DNA of 10,131 bases, from assembly GCA_004557825.1 (NCBI GenBank), contig SFFL01000037.1, positions 1-10,131 on the forward strand, given 5' to 3'. The notes under the pieces were generated by a model. The model made no database searches, was not told where the DNA came from, and saw only the letters and a list, made by a program, of their open reading frames with translations. The DNA is from Bacteroidales bacterium (lineage in GTDB: Bacteria > Bacteroidota > Bacteroidia > Bacteroidales > Muribaculaceae). Made by a program: the position numbers and the translations under genes. Positions 1-5,223 of this stretch are shown here, one piece after another. Positions within the stretch are counted from its first letter, which is position 1. The number at the start of each line of letters is the position of its first letter.

Positions 1-215
1 TCGTCTTCGTTGAAGAAGAAGTCTTCTTTGGAGGGGTAGTCGGGCCAGATATCTTCGATGCATTCGTAGGTTTCGCCTTCGTCTTCGATTTCCTGGAGGT
101 TTTCGATTACTTCCAGGGGTGCGCCGGAGCGTTGTGCGTAGTCGATTAGTTCTTCGCGTGTTGCAGGCCAGGGTGCGTCTTCAAGTTTCGAGGCCAGTTC
201 AAGTGTCCAATACAT
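1..215 (-). CDS. DUF2795 family small acidic protein, C-terminus outside the window
   Basis: Reading the minus strand from the ATG at 213-215 gives 71 codons beginning MYWTLELASKLEDAPWPAT and still open at the window edge, so the C-terminus is missing. The protein is small and very acidic (EIEDEGETYE, then PDYPSKEDFFFNED). It matches my recollection of the conserved Bacteroidales DUF2795 protein of about 73-75 residues, so only a few residues should be lost. The family has no established biochemical role that I know of. No membrane segment or signal peptide is visible. It lies in the same orientation as the cobalamin adenosyltransferase gene upstream, but 383 bp of repeat-filled DNA separates them, so co-transcription is uncertain. 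I found no convincing TAnnTTTG box just upstream. Family assignment is fairly sure; function is unknown. Confidence 0.8.
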   Translation of the reverse strand, partial: MYWTLELASKLEDAPWPATREELIDYAQRSGAPLEVIENLQEIEDEGETYECIEDIWPDYPSKEDFFFNED

Positions 216-318
216 ATTTTTGGTTTTATTTGTTTGCGTTTATGGCGTTGTTTCCCGTATAACGCGCGGCGATGGTTTTTATTATGCTTTTTGTGATAAA
301 AATATATTGGCTTTGAAT

Positions 319-555
319 GGGAGAGGGGACTTCGCTGAAGCTCAGGGCTTGGACAAAAAAGCGGAGGAGGGGGGAGAGGGAGGGGACTTCGCTGAAGCTC
401 GGGGCTTGGACAAAAAGCGGAGGGGGAGGGAGAGAGGGAGGGGACTTCGCTGAAGCTCAGGGCTTGGACAAAAAAGCGGAGGAGGGAGAGAGGGAGGGGG
501 CTTCGCTGAAGCTCAGGGCTTGGACAAAAAAGCGGAGGAGGGGAGGGGGGGAGGA
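319..555. repeat. Four-unit tandem repeat of hairpin cores separated by polypurine G-rich tracts
   Basis: Four near-identical cores lie at 330-362, 387-418, 445-477 and 501-533. Each begins CTTCGCTGAAG, continues through GCTCAGGGCTTGG and ends ACAAAAAAGC; copy 2 has one fewer A and one A-to-G change. Within each core, CTTC/GAAG and AAGC/GCTT can form two short alternative hairpins. The spacers at 363-386, 419-444, 478-500 and 534-555 contain only A and G on the plus strand, with repeated runs of 3-7 G. Spacing is 57, 58 and 56 bp. The cores are conserved and the spacers vary in length, as expected for slippage in low-complexity DNA between conserved modules. The array lies 3' of the adenosyltransferase gene. 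I recognise no named element. Confidence 0.9.
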
Positions 556-561
556 TGGGGA

Positions 562-582
562 GCCTCAGCAGATTGCTGAGGC
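562..582 (-). terminator. Perfect 8-bp hairpin downstream of the cobalamin adenosyltransferase gene
   Basis: GCCTCAGC (562-569) and GCTGAGGC (575-582) are perfect reverse complements around the 5-nt loop AGATT. The hairpin starts 16 nt after the stop codon of the minus-strand adenosyltransferase gene, the usual place for a terminator or 3' processing hairpin. There is no U-tract directly after it on the minus strand; the nearest T-run is about 30 nt further, in the tandem array. It is therefore not a canonical intrinsic terminator and could instead stabilise the transcript 3' end. Confidence 0.4.
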
Positions 583-598
583 GCCAAATATAGGGGGA

Positions 599-1180
599 TT
601 AGGGGCGCCAGGGGAGCTCGGGGGCAGCTTTCTGGAGGTTGATGTAGCGGGCGAGGTTGAAGAGGTAGTCGCTCAGGCGGTTGAAGTAGGCCAGGACGAT
701 GGGGGAGATTTGGGGGTTGGCGTGCTGGCGGAGGGTGTTGTCGAGGGCGATTATGCGGCGCTCGGTGCGGCGGCATACTGTGCGTGCGATGTTGGCGTGG
801 CATGCGGGGCGGCATCCGCCGGGGAGGATGAAGGAAGTGAGGGGCGGAAGCTGTTCTTCGAGACGGTCGATTTCGTGTTCGATGGCTTCTACGTCGGCTT
901 CGCTCAGGCCTTTGGGAGTGGGGGTGTCGGAGAAGTCGTCGGAGGTGGAGGCGGCGTCGGTGGCGAGGTATGCACCGATGTTGAAGAGCTTGTTCTGGAC
1001 GTTGTGGATGAAGTTGACGGTGGCGGCGTCCATATCGGGGATGGCGGCGAGGAGGCCCAGGTGGGAGTTGAATTCGTCGACAGTGCCGTATGCTTCGAGG
1101 CGTTCGTCGGCTTTGCTTACGCGCTTGCCGCCTACGAGGGATGTTGTGCCGGCGTCGCCGGTGCGGGTGTAAATTTTCAT
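599..1180 (-). CDS. Corrinoid adenosyltransferase, PduO/MMAB type
   Basis: The 193-residue product should transfer the 5'-deoxyadenosyl group of ATP to cob(I)alamin or cob(I)yrinic acid a,c-diamide, making adenosylcobalamin for enzymes such as methylmalonyl-CoA mutase. All PduO-family signatures are present: the N-terminal ATP-binding motif TRTGDAGTTSL (residues 5-15), ERLEAYGTVDEFNSHLG (26-42), the segment GGCRPACHANIARTVCRRTERR (in two parts, 121-130 and 131-142) with its conserved Arg/Glu cluster, and NRLSDYLFNLAR (167-178). Length is normal for a single-domain cytosolic trimeric ATR. The ATG at 1178-1180 overlaps the TGA of the LOG gene as ATGA, which implies translational coupling and makes this the last gene of the 2745-599 run. 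No cobalamin riboswitch is visible nearby. The family call is firm. The symbol (cobO, pduO or mmaB by source) is left blank because its physiological pathway is not shown here. Confidence 0.95.
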   Translation of the reverse strand: MKIYTRTGDAGTTSLVGGKRVSKADERLEAYGTVDEFNSHLGLLAAIPDMDAATVNFIHNVQNKLFNIGAYLATDAASTSDDFSDTPTPKGLSEADVEAIEHEIDRLEEQLPPLTSFILPGGCRPACHANIARTVCRRTERRIIALDNTLRQHANPQISPIVLAYFNRLSDYLFNLARYINLQKAAPELPWRP

Positions 1181-1713
1181 AGCTGAGTGTTTGAGAGTGC
1201 GTTGGTGAGTGAGTTGATGTCGGGATGGAAGTGGAGGCGTGCTGCGGTGTTGGGGGCGACGAGGCCTACGGCCACCATATTTTCGATGAGCTGGTGCAGA
1301 GGTTGGTAAATGCCGTCGCGGTCGAGCAGGTGAATCTGGCGCGGTTCGTTGAAGAACGAGCCGGATGCGAGTGCGGCAAACACTTCGTCGAGGGTGCCGA
1401 TTCCGCCTTCAAGAGCTACGAACACGTCGGCGTTTTCCTCCATCATTTGCTTGCGCTCGTGGAGCGATTCCACCAGGATGCTTACGGTGTTGTCGGGGTG
1501 TTGGTGCTGCAGACGGCTTCGGGGGACGATGCCCATCACTTTCCCGCCGGCGGCGGCTGTGGCGCGGGCCACGTCGCCCATCATACTGTAGTCGAGGCCG
1601 CCGTAAACGAGTGTGTGGCCACCCTCGCCGATCCATTTGCCCAGGGCGGTAGCGTCGGCGTGGAAGGCGTCGGGGATTGCTGATTTGGCCGAACAATATA
1701 CTGCGATTCTCAT
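1177..1713 (-). CDS. LOG-family (TIGR00730) Rossmann-fold nucleotide phosphoribohydrolase-like protein
   Basis: I start this at the ATG at 1711-1713, giving 178 residues beginning MRIAVYCSAKS, the usual first beta strand of the family. An in-frame ATG at 1762-1764 would add 17 unlike residues and overlap the preceding gene, so it is less likely. LOG proteins cleave nucleoside 5'-monophosphates to base and ribose 5-phosphate; many bacterial members have unproven substrates. Visible motifs are VYGGLDYSMMGDVA (36-49, the family's YGGG..GLMG), ERK (86-88) and LEGGIGTLDE (101-110), which corresponds to the PGGxGTxxE active site. The usual Pro of PGG is Glu102, while Glu110 is kept. There is no signal peptide, so it should be cytosolic. 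It lies 20 bp after the DUF2752 gene and overlaps the adenosyltransferase start by ATGA. Confidence 0.88.
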   Translation of the reverse strand: MRIAVYCSAKSAIPDAFHADATALGKWIGEGGHTLVYGGLDYSMMGDVARATAAAGGKVMGIVPRSRLQHQHPDNTVSILVESLHERKQMMEENADVFVALEGGIGTLDEVFAALASGSFFNEPRQIHLLDRDGIYQPLHQLIENMVAVGLVAPNTAARLHFHPDINSLTNALSNTQL

Positions 1714-1733
1714 TTTGCAGATATGTGTTTGAG

Positions 1734-2138
1734 TCAGATATTCAGAATGTTGCGGATTATCCACCAGGCTATGATTATGGCTGCGAGGCTCCAGATGGCA
1801 GCGGGAGAGGTGAGGGCGCCGTAGAGCTTTTGTGCGGTGCGATTCCGCACCAGTGGCAGGGCGACAATCAGCAGCAGATACGCCACCAGCAGCGGCAGCA
1901 GCAGATTGTAGCTCCAGGCCTCAGCGGGCTGGCCCCGCAGGAGTGCTCTCACGGCCCTTTGCGAGCCGCATCCGGGGCAACTCAGGCCGGTGATGCCGTG
2001 AAACCAGCATCGGGGCATAGAGTGTGTGAGGGTGCAGAAGGCGGTGTATATGGCTATGGCGCCGCATACGGCCAGCAGGATGCAAATCCGGCGTTTGCGG
2101 CTCGGCTTCTGCGGTCTGGGCGTGGCTGGGCTGTGCAC
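1734..2138 (-). CDS. DUF2752 family membrane protein
   Basis: This is a 134-residue protein starting at a GTG (2136-2138), ten bases after the upstream gene's stop. I see no in-frame ATG that keeps the first hydrophobic segment. The family hallmark CPGCGSQRA is at residues 54-62, followed by YNLLLPLL, which also fits DUF2752. Hydrophobic segments at about 18-38, 77-97 and 113-133 predict three membrane spans, with a basic N-terminus (RPQKPSRKRR). Cys54 and Cys57 form a CxxC pair after the first span, so metal binding or redox activity is possible but unproven. DUF2752 has no established function. It sits directly behind a DUF4339-CD225 protein; I recall this pairing in other Bacteroidetes genomes but cannot check it here. 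Confidence 0.85.
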   Translation of the reverse strand: MHSPATPRPQKPSRKRRICILLAVCGAIAIYTAFCTLTHSMPRCWFHGITGLSCPGCGSQRAVRALLRGQPAEAWSYNLLLPLLVAYLLLIVALPLVRNRTAQKLYGALTSPAAIWSLAAIIIAWWIIRNILNI

Positions 2139-2148
2139 CGGGGTAAGA

Positions 2149-2745
2149 TTACAGCAGCAACAACTGGAGGGGCATAGCCAGCAGGCCTATTACAATCGCG
2201 AGGATGATCATCCACTGCGCCCACTCCGAAAGCTTCTGTGCGCGCTGATATTCCCCCCGGTTGTAGGCCGATTTCACCTGGGCCGAGCAGACGATGGCGA
2301 TGACGCCGAGAACCTGGCAGCAGAGGATGGTGACGATAATGGACCACGCGAGATATGCAGGCGGACATTGAGGTGCCGGCTGTATCGGAGGCTCAGCTTG
2401 CCAGGGGCGCCTCGGCGCATCGTTGCGCCAGGGCTGCTGCGCAGGGGCAAATCCGCCATAAGGCTGCGGCTCGGGCTGACCGGCATAGGGCTGCGGCTCA
2501 GGCTTACCGGCATAGGGCTGCGGCTCAGGCTCGGGCTGCGGCTCAGGCTCGGCCGGAGGCTCCGGCGCGGGCGCGGTGCGAGCCGATTCAATCATAGAGC
2601 AAAGCTCGGGGATTTCGCGAGCCTCTACCCAGTCGGGCAGGCCGGGATGCCACACGGGCGTGTCGGGGCTCAGGCCGCGCTCCATCAGTTGCTCGGCAGT
2701 GAACGGCCCTGCGTGGCGGTTGTCGATAATGGTCCAGTAGTTCAT
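2149..2745 (-). CDS. DUF4339 (GYF_2)-CD225/dispanin membrane protein with Pro/Glu repeat linker
   Basis: The ATG at 2743-2745 gives 198 residues; a TTG nine bases upstream is possible but adds nothing recognisable. Residues 1-48 form a DUF4339/GYF_2 domain (MNYWTIIDNRHAGPFTAEQL, then PVWHPGLPDWVEAREIPEL) with the expected Trp, GPF and VW..G...W positions. Residues 57-127 are a Pro/Glu/Gln linker containing three 9-residue units of the type PEPQPYAGK. Residues 128-198 are a CD225/dispanin domain, with a first membrane segment at 131-153 containing ILCC, a YNRGEYQRAQKLSEWAQ loop, and a second segment at about 177-197. CD225 is the domain of the animal IFITM proteins, which alter membranes; bacterial roles are unknown. 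GYF-type domains usually bind Pro-rich peptides, so the linker could be a partner, which is inference. It is the first gene of a four-gene run. Confidence 0.9.
   Translation of the reverse strand: MNYWTIIDNRHAGPFTAEQLMERGLSPDTPVWHPGLPDWVEAREIPELCSMIESARTAPAPEPPAEPEPQPEPEPQPYAGKPEPQPYAGQPEPQPYGGFAPAQQPWRNDAPRRPWQAEPPIQPAPQCPPAYLAWSIIVTILCCQVLGVIAIVCSAQVKSAYNRGEYQRAQKLSEWAQWMIILAIVIGLLAMPLQLLLL
2457..2540 (-). repeat. In-frame 27-bp coding repeat in the CD225 protein linker
   Basis: Three consecutive 27-bp units encode PEPQPYAGK, PEPQPYAGQ and PEPQPYGGF, preceded by the related PEPQPEPEPQ. On the plus strand the shared block GGCATAGGGCTGCGGCTCAG recurs at a 27-bp interval, from 2482 and from 2509. 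The high identity at the DNA level suggests recent expansion by slippage or unequal recombination, so linker length probably varies between strains. The period is a multiple of three and the reading frame is kept. Confidence 0.85.
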
Positions 2746-2767
2746 CAATAACAATTGGTTTTGGCGG

Positions 2768-2775
2768 CAAAGCTA
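2768..2775 (-). promoter_or_regulatory. Candidate Bacteroidetes -7 box for the DUF4339 to adenosyltransferase run
   Basis: The minus strand reads TAGCTTTG, an exact match to the Bacteroidetes -7 consensus TAnnTTTG, 22 nt upstream of the ATG at 2745. It lies just beyond the terminator of the preceding transcript, as expected for an independent promoter. A convincing -33 TTG/TTTG element is not visible at normal spacing, so support comes only from the -7 match and its position. Confidence 0.45.
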
Positions 2776-2783
2776 TGCGCCTG

Positions 2784-2828
2784 AAAAGCAGCGGGGTGCC
2801 GTGCCATAAGATGTTGACACGGCCCCGC
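2784..2828 (-). terminator. Intrinsic terminator after deoC
   Basis: On the minus strand, 10 nt after the deoC stop, GCGGGGCCGTG (2828-2818) pairs with CACGGCACCCCGC (2803-2791). This makes an 11-bp, very GC-rich stem with a 2-nt bulge and a 14-nt loop. It is followed by TGCTTTTC, a short T-tract at 2784-2787. This should end the transcript carrying carboxynorspermidine synthase and deoC and insulate it from the DUF4339 run. Confidence 0.75.
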
Positions 2829-2838
2829 CGGACGGGAG

Positions 2839-3726
2839 TTAGAAAAATTTGGTTTCGGTGCCGAAGATGGCGGTAAGCAGGTTGTTGGCCAGACCGGAAG
2901 CACCGATGCGGAAGTATTCGTTGGTGAGCCACTTGTCGCCGAGAATCTCCTTAACCAGGATGTAATATCCTACGGCATCCTCGGGAGTGCGCACGCCGCC
3001 GGCGGGCTTGAAGCCGACCATACGGCCTGTGGCCTCATAGTATTCCTTGATGGCGTGGAGCATCACGTAAGCGGCAAAATGGCTTGCGCCGGGATATTCC
3101 TTGCCGGTGGAAGTCTTGATGAAATCGGCGCCCGAGTACATAGCCAGCAGCGAAGCGTTGCGGATGTTTTCGGCGGTTTTGAGTGCGCCCGATTCGAGAA
3201 TCACCTTCAGACGGCCGTCGCGGGTGGCCTCCTTAAGTTCGGCAATCTCATCGCATACGCTCTCGTAGTCGCCGTCGAGGAAGTCGCCGACATTGATTAC
3301 GATGTCGATTTCGTCGGCGCCGCCTGCCACGGCCAGCGCTGTCTCGGCCACTTTCACCTCGGGGAAAGTCTGCGACGACGGGAAACCGCCTGACACGCAG
3401 GCGATGTCGACCTCGCTCACCTCCAGCACGGCGCGTACCACCTGTGCGAAGTTGGGGTAAACGCAGATTGCGGCCACGTTGGGCATCTCGGGGTGCTCAG
3501 TCTCAAACTGATTTACGCGCTCGGTGAAGTCGGCTACCGAACGGGGCGAATCGGTGGCGCGCAGCGTGGTGAGGTCGATGCAGTTGAAAAGCTGCTTGTA
3601 AACCTCGGGGGTGGAATACTTGGAAAGATTTTTATCAATGAGGTTTTTCACCTCAGCTTCCACGAAAGCGTCGTCGGTAGTAACCTTCGATTTATCAATC
3701 ACTTCATGGTATTTGTCTTTCATCAT
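2839..3726 (-). CDS. deoC: Deoxyribose-phosphate aldolase
   Basis: This 295-residue class I aldolase reversibly splits 2-deoxy-D-ribose 5-phosphate into glyceraldehyde 3-phosphate and acetaldehyde, feeding deoxynucleoside carbon into glycolysis. The catalytic motifs are intact: Asp141 in ADEIDIVINVGD (137-148), the Schiff-base lysine Lys204 in DFIKTSTGKE (201-210), and the second catalytic lysine Lys240 in VGFKPAGGVR (237-246). A phosphate-binding glycine segment, RIGASGLAN, follows at 273-281. It is about 35 residues longer than the E. coli enzyme, with a charged N-terminal extension, as I expect for Bacteroidetes homologues. Two ATG codons lie in tandem at 3721-3726; either could be the start. 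It begins 40 bp after the stop of the synthase gene with no promoter-like box between, so co-transcription is likely although the two reactions are not an obvious pathway pair. No other deo gene is in the window. Confidence 0.96.
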   Translation of the reverse strand: MMKDKYHEVIDKSKVTTDDAFVEAEVKNLIDKNLSKYSTPEVYKQLFNCIDLTTLRATDSPRSVADFTERVNQFETEHPEMPNVAAICVYPNFAQVVRAVLEVSEVDIACVSGGFPSSQTFPEVKVAETALAVAGGADEIDIVINVGDFLDGDYESVCDEIAELKEATRDGRLKVILESGALKTAENIRNASLLAMYSGADFIKTSTGKEYPGASHFAAYVMLHAIKEYYEATGRMVGFKPAGGVRTPEDAVGYYILVKEILGDKWLTNEYFRIGASGLANNLLTAIFGTETKFF

Positions 3727-3766
3727 AGTTTGTAGAGTGTTAAGCGGTTAACAATCAGTGAATTTC

Positions 3767-5002
3767 TTATCCGATACGGTCTACTTCGAGGGGCTTGTTG
3801 ATTTCCTCCTCCCAGGGCAGACCCTGCAGGGGAAGCTGCTCCATAAACGGATCGGGGTCAAATTCTTCAACGTTTCTCACGCCCGGTTTGTTCCATTTTC
3901 CGGTAAGAAACATCATTGCGCCAATCATAGCGGGCACACCGGTGGTGTAGCTTACGGCCTGCATGCCGGTCTCCTTGTAAGCCTCGGAGTGCGAGCAGTT
4001 GTTGAAGATATAGTAGGTCATAGGCTTGCCCTGCTTGTCCTTTCCGGCGATGCGACAGCCGATGGAAGTCTCGCCGGTGTAGTTCTCGCCCAGATCCTGC
4101 GGATTGGGAAGCACAGCCTTGAGGAACTGCAGCGGCACGATCTGCTGACCATTGTATTCGATGGGGTCGATGCGCGCCATACCTATGTCCTGAATCACAC
4201 GCAGATGCGTGAGATATTCCTGGCCGAAGGTCATCCAGAATCTTGCCCGCTTGATGGTGGGGAAATTCTGCACGAGCGATTCCAGCTCCTCGTGATAGAG
4301 CAGGTAGGAGTCGCGCTGGCCGATGCGGGGATAAGTCAGGGAGGTGTGAATCTCCAGCGGGCCGGTAGTCACCCACTTGCCATCCTGATAGTAACGGCCG
4401 TTCTGGGTGATTTCGCGGATGTTGATTTCGGGGTTGAAGTTAGTGGCGAACGCCTTGCCGTGGTTGCCGGCGTTGCAGTCCACGATGTCGAGAGTCTCCA
4501 TTGCCGAGAAATAGTGCTTGGCGGCATAAGCCGTGAACACGCCCGACACGCCCGGGTCGAAACCGCAGCCGAGGATGGCTGTAAGGCCGGCATTCTCGAA
4601 GCGCTCGCGGTAGGCCCACTGCCAGGAGTACTCGAAGTGAGCCACATCGCGCGGCTCATAGTTGGCCGTGTCGAGATAGTTCACACCGCATTCCAGACAA
4701 GCATCCATAATGGTGAGGTCCTGATAGGGGAGGGCCAGATTCATCACCAATTGCGGTTTGTGGCGGCGCAGCAGCCCGCAGAGATCTTCCACCGAGTCGG
4801 CGTCGACGCGGTCGGTCTCGATTACCGGGAGCTTGCGGCCGTGGCGGGCAGCCTCGGCGGCGATGGCATCGCGCACGGCATCGCATTTTTCGCGGCGGCG
4901 TGAAGCCAGCACTATATGCGTGAACACCTCAGGATTCTGGGCGCACTTATGGGCGGCCACGGTGCCTACACCGCCCACGCCGATAATTATAACTTTTGCC
5001 AT
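3767..5002 (-). CDS. Saccharopine dehydrogenase family protein, probable carboxynorspermidine synthase
   Basis: The best start is the ATG at 5000-5002, giving 411 residues beginning MAKVIIIGVGGVGTVAAHKC. A longer frame from 5095 adds 31 atypical residues and would run across the promoter box. Residues 4-20 form a Rossmann strand with the GxGGxG dinucleotide site (8-13). The mid-protein motif GCGFDPGVSG (145-154), and the overall length and sequence, match the saccharopine dehydrogenase-like enzymes annotated as carboxynorspermidine/carboxyspermidine dehydrogenase. These reductively couple aspartate semialdehyde to a diamine with NADPH; a separate decarboxylase (nspC) completes spermidine or norspermidine synthesis. 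nspC is not in this window. True lysine-pathway saccharopine dehydrogenase is the main alternative and is less likely in Bacteroidales. The protein is cytosolic, with no signal peptide. It is the first gene of a probable two-gene transcript with deoC. Confidence 0.82.
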   Translation of the reverse strand: MAKVIIIGVGGVGTVAAHKCAQNPEVFTHIVLASRRREKCDAVRDAIAAEAARHGRKLPVIETDRVDADSVEDLCGLLRRHKPQLVMNLALPYQDLTIMDACLECGVNYLDTANYEPRDVAHFEYSWQWAYRERFENAGLTAILGCGFDPGVSGVFTAYAAKHYFSAMETLDIVDCNAGNHGKAFATNFNPEINIREITQNGRYYQDGKWVTTGPLEIHTSLTYPRIGQRDSYLLYHEELESLVQNFPTIKRARFWMTFGQEYLTHLRVIQDIGMARIDPIEYNGQQIVPLQFLKAVLPNPQDLGENYTGETSIGCRIAGKDKQGKPMTYYIFNNCSHSEAYKETGMQAVSYTTGVPAMIGAMMFLTGKWNKPGVRNVEEFDPDPFMEQLPLQGLPWEEEINKPLEVDRIG

Positions 5003-5223
5003 TTCTATGTATATGAGTCGATTTCTTAAAATCTGTGTTGGTATAGCATTCGCAAAGTTAACATAAAAAGGCGAGATTTCTGCACCCCCGGCCAAAAAAA
5101 TGAGGCACTTCCGGGGATTATGTGCTCAAGGAAAGGTTTACAATGCAATAATCGGGCACGCATACCGTTATTTCTTTAGCGGAAAAGCATCTGCATAAAC
5201 CGCTCTGCGTTCCGCCATCGTAT
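5003..5223. other. Divergent intergenic region between carboxynorspermidine synthase and porU
   Basis: This 221-bp region must hold the promoters of both divergent genes. A good -7 box is visible only for the minus-strand gene (5053-5060). For porU I found no exact TAnnTTTG match and no Shine-Dalgarno before the ATG at 5224. AGCGG (5178-5182) and CCGCT (5200-5204) form a short inverted repeat in the porU leader, around an inner GCA/TGC; it is too weak to assign a role. GAGGCAC/GTGCTC at about 5102-5126 is another imperfect arm pair. No gene is apparent. Confidence 0.6.
5053..5060 (-). promoter_or_regulatory. Candidate Bacteroidetes -7 box for carboxynorspermidine synthase
   Basis: The minus strand reads TAACTTTG, an exact TAnnTTTG match, 50 nt upstream of the ATG at 5002. 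This would give a leader of roughly 45 nt. No strong -33 TTG lies 17-23 nt further upstream; the nearest is a poly-T/TTGG stretch at about 5093-5100, which is too far. Its position also supports the start at 5002 rather than 5095. Confidence 0.5.

Larger units (their letters stand above)
216..598. other. Non-coding gap between the DUF2795 gene and the cobalamin adenosyltransferase gene
   Basis: No supportable gene lies here. The part next to DUF2795 (about 216-318) is AT-rich and is the likely leader and promoter region of that gene, although no clear -7/-33 pair can be picked. From 319 the composition changes abruptly to G-rich polypurine on the plus strand, interrupted by four copies of a 32-33 bp core. 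The region ends with a perfect hairpin at 562-582. An open frame crosses the array and runs on antisense to the adenosyltransferase gene, but the repeat spacings (57, 58 and 56 bp) shift frame between units, which argues against coding. Confidence 0.75.

Noticed and set aside
330..362. Reading each array unit as an intrinsic terminator because of the A6/T6 run
   Set aside because: On the minus strand the T-run precedes rather than follows the short hairpins, and on the plus strand the run is A, so the geometry is wrong for both directions.
330..533. CRISPR-like interpretation of the four-unit array
   Set aside because: Spacers are short, A/G-only and similar to each other rather than unique, there are only four units, and no cas gene is in the window.
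317..1186. Long plus-strand open frame (289 residues) through the tandem array and antisense to the adenosyltransferase gene
   Set aside because: The first part is repeat-encoded with unit spacings that are not multiples of three. The rest is antisense to a firm PduO-family gene, and the product is low-complexity Gly/Val/Glu with no family signature.
1714..1764. Upstream ATG for the LOG-family gene
   Set aside because: It would overlap the DUF2752 gene and place 17 atypical residues before the normal first beta strand MRIAVYCS.
3758..4903. 381-residue plus-strand open frame opposite carboxynorspermidine synthase
   Set aside because: It is antisense to a well-supported dehydrogenase with a Rossmann motif, and the translation has no family features.
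5003..5095. Extended N-terminus of carboxynorspermidine synthase starting at 5095
   Set aside because: The 31 extra residues are unlike the family, the Rossmann strand begins at the ATG at 5002, and the extension would run over the TAACTTTG promoter box.
5114..5124. GGGATTATGTG shared between the porU leader and the 8956-8966 repeat region
   Set aside because: An 11-bp match without flanking similarity is weak. It may be chance or a distant motif copy, and I do not claim a relationship.
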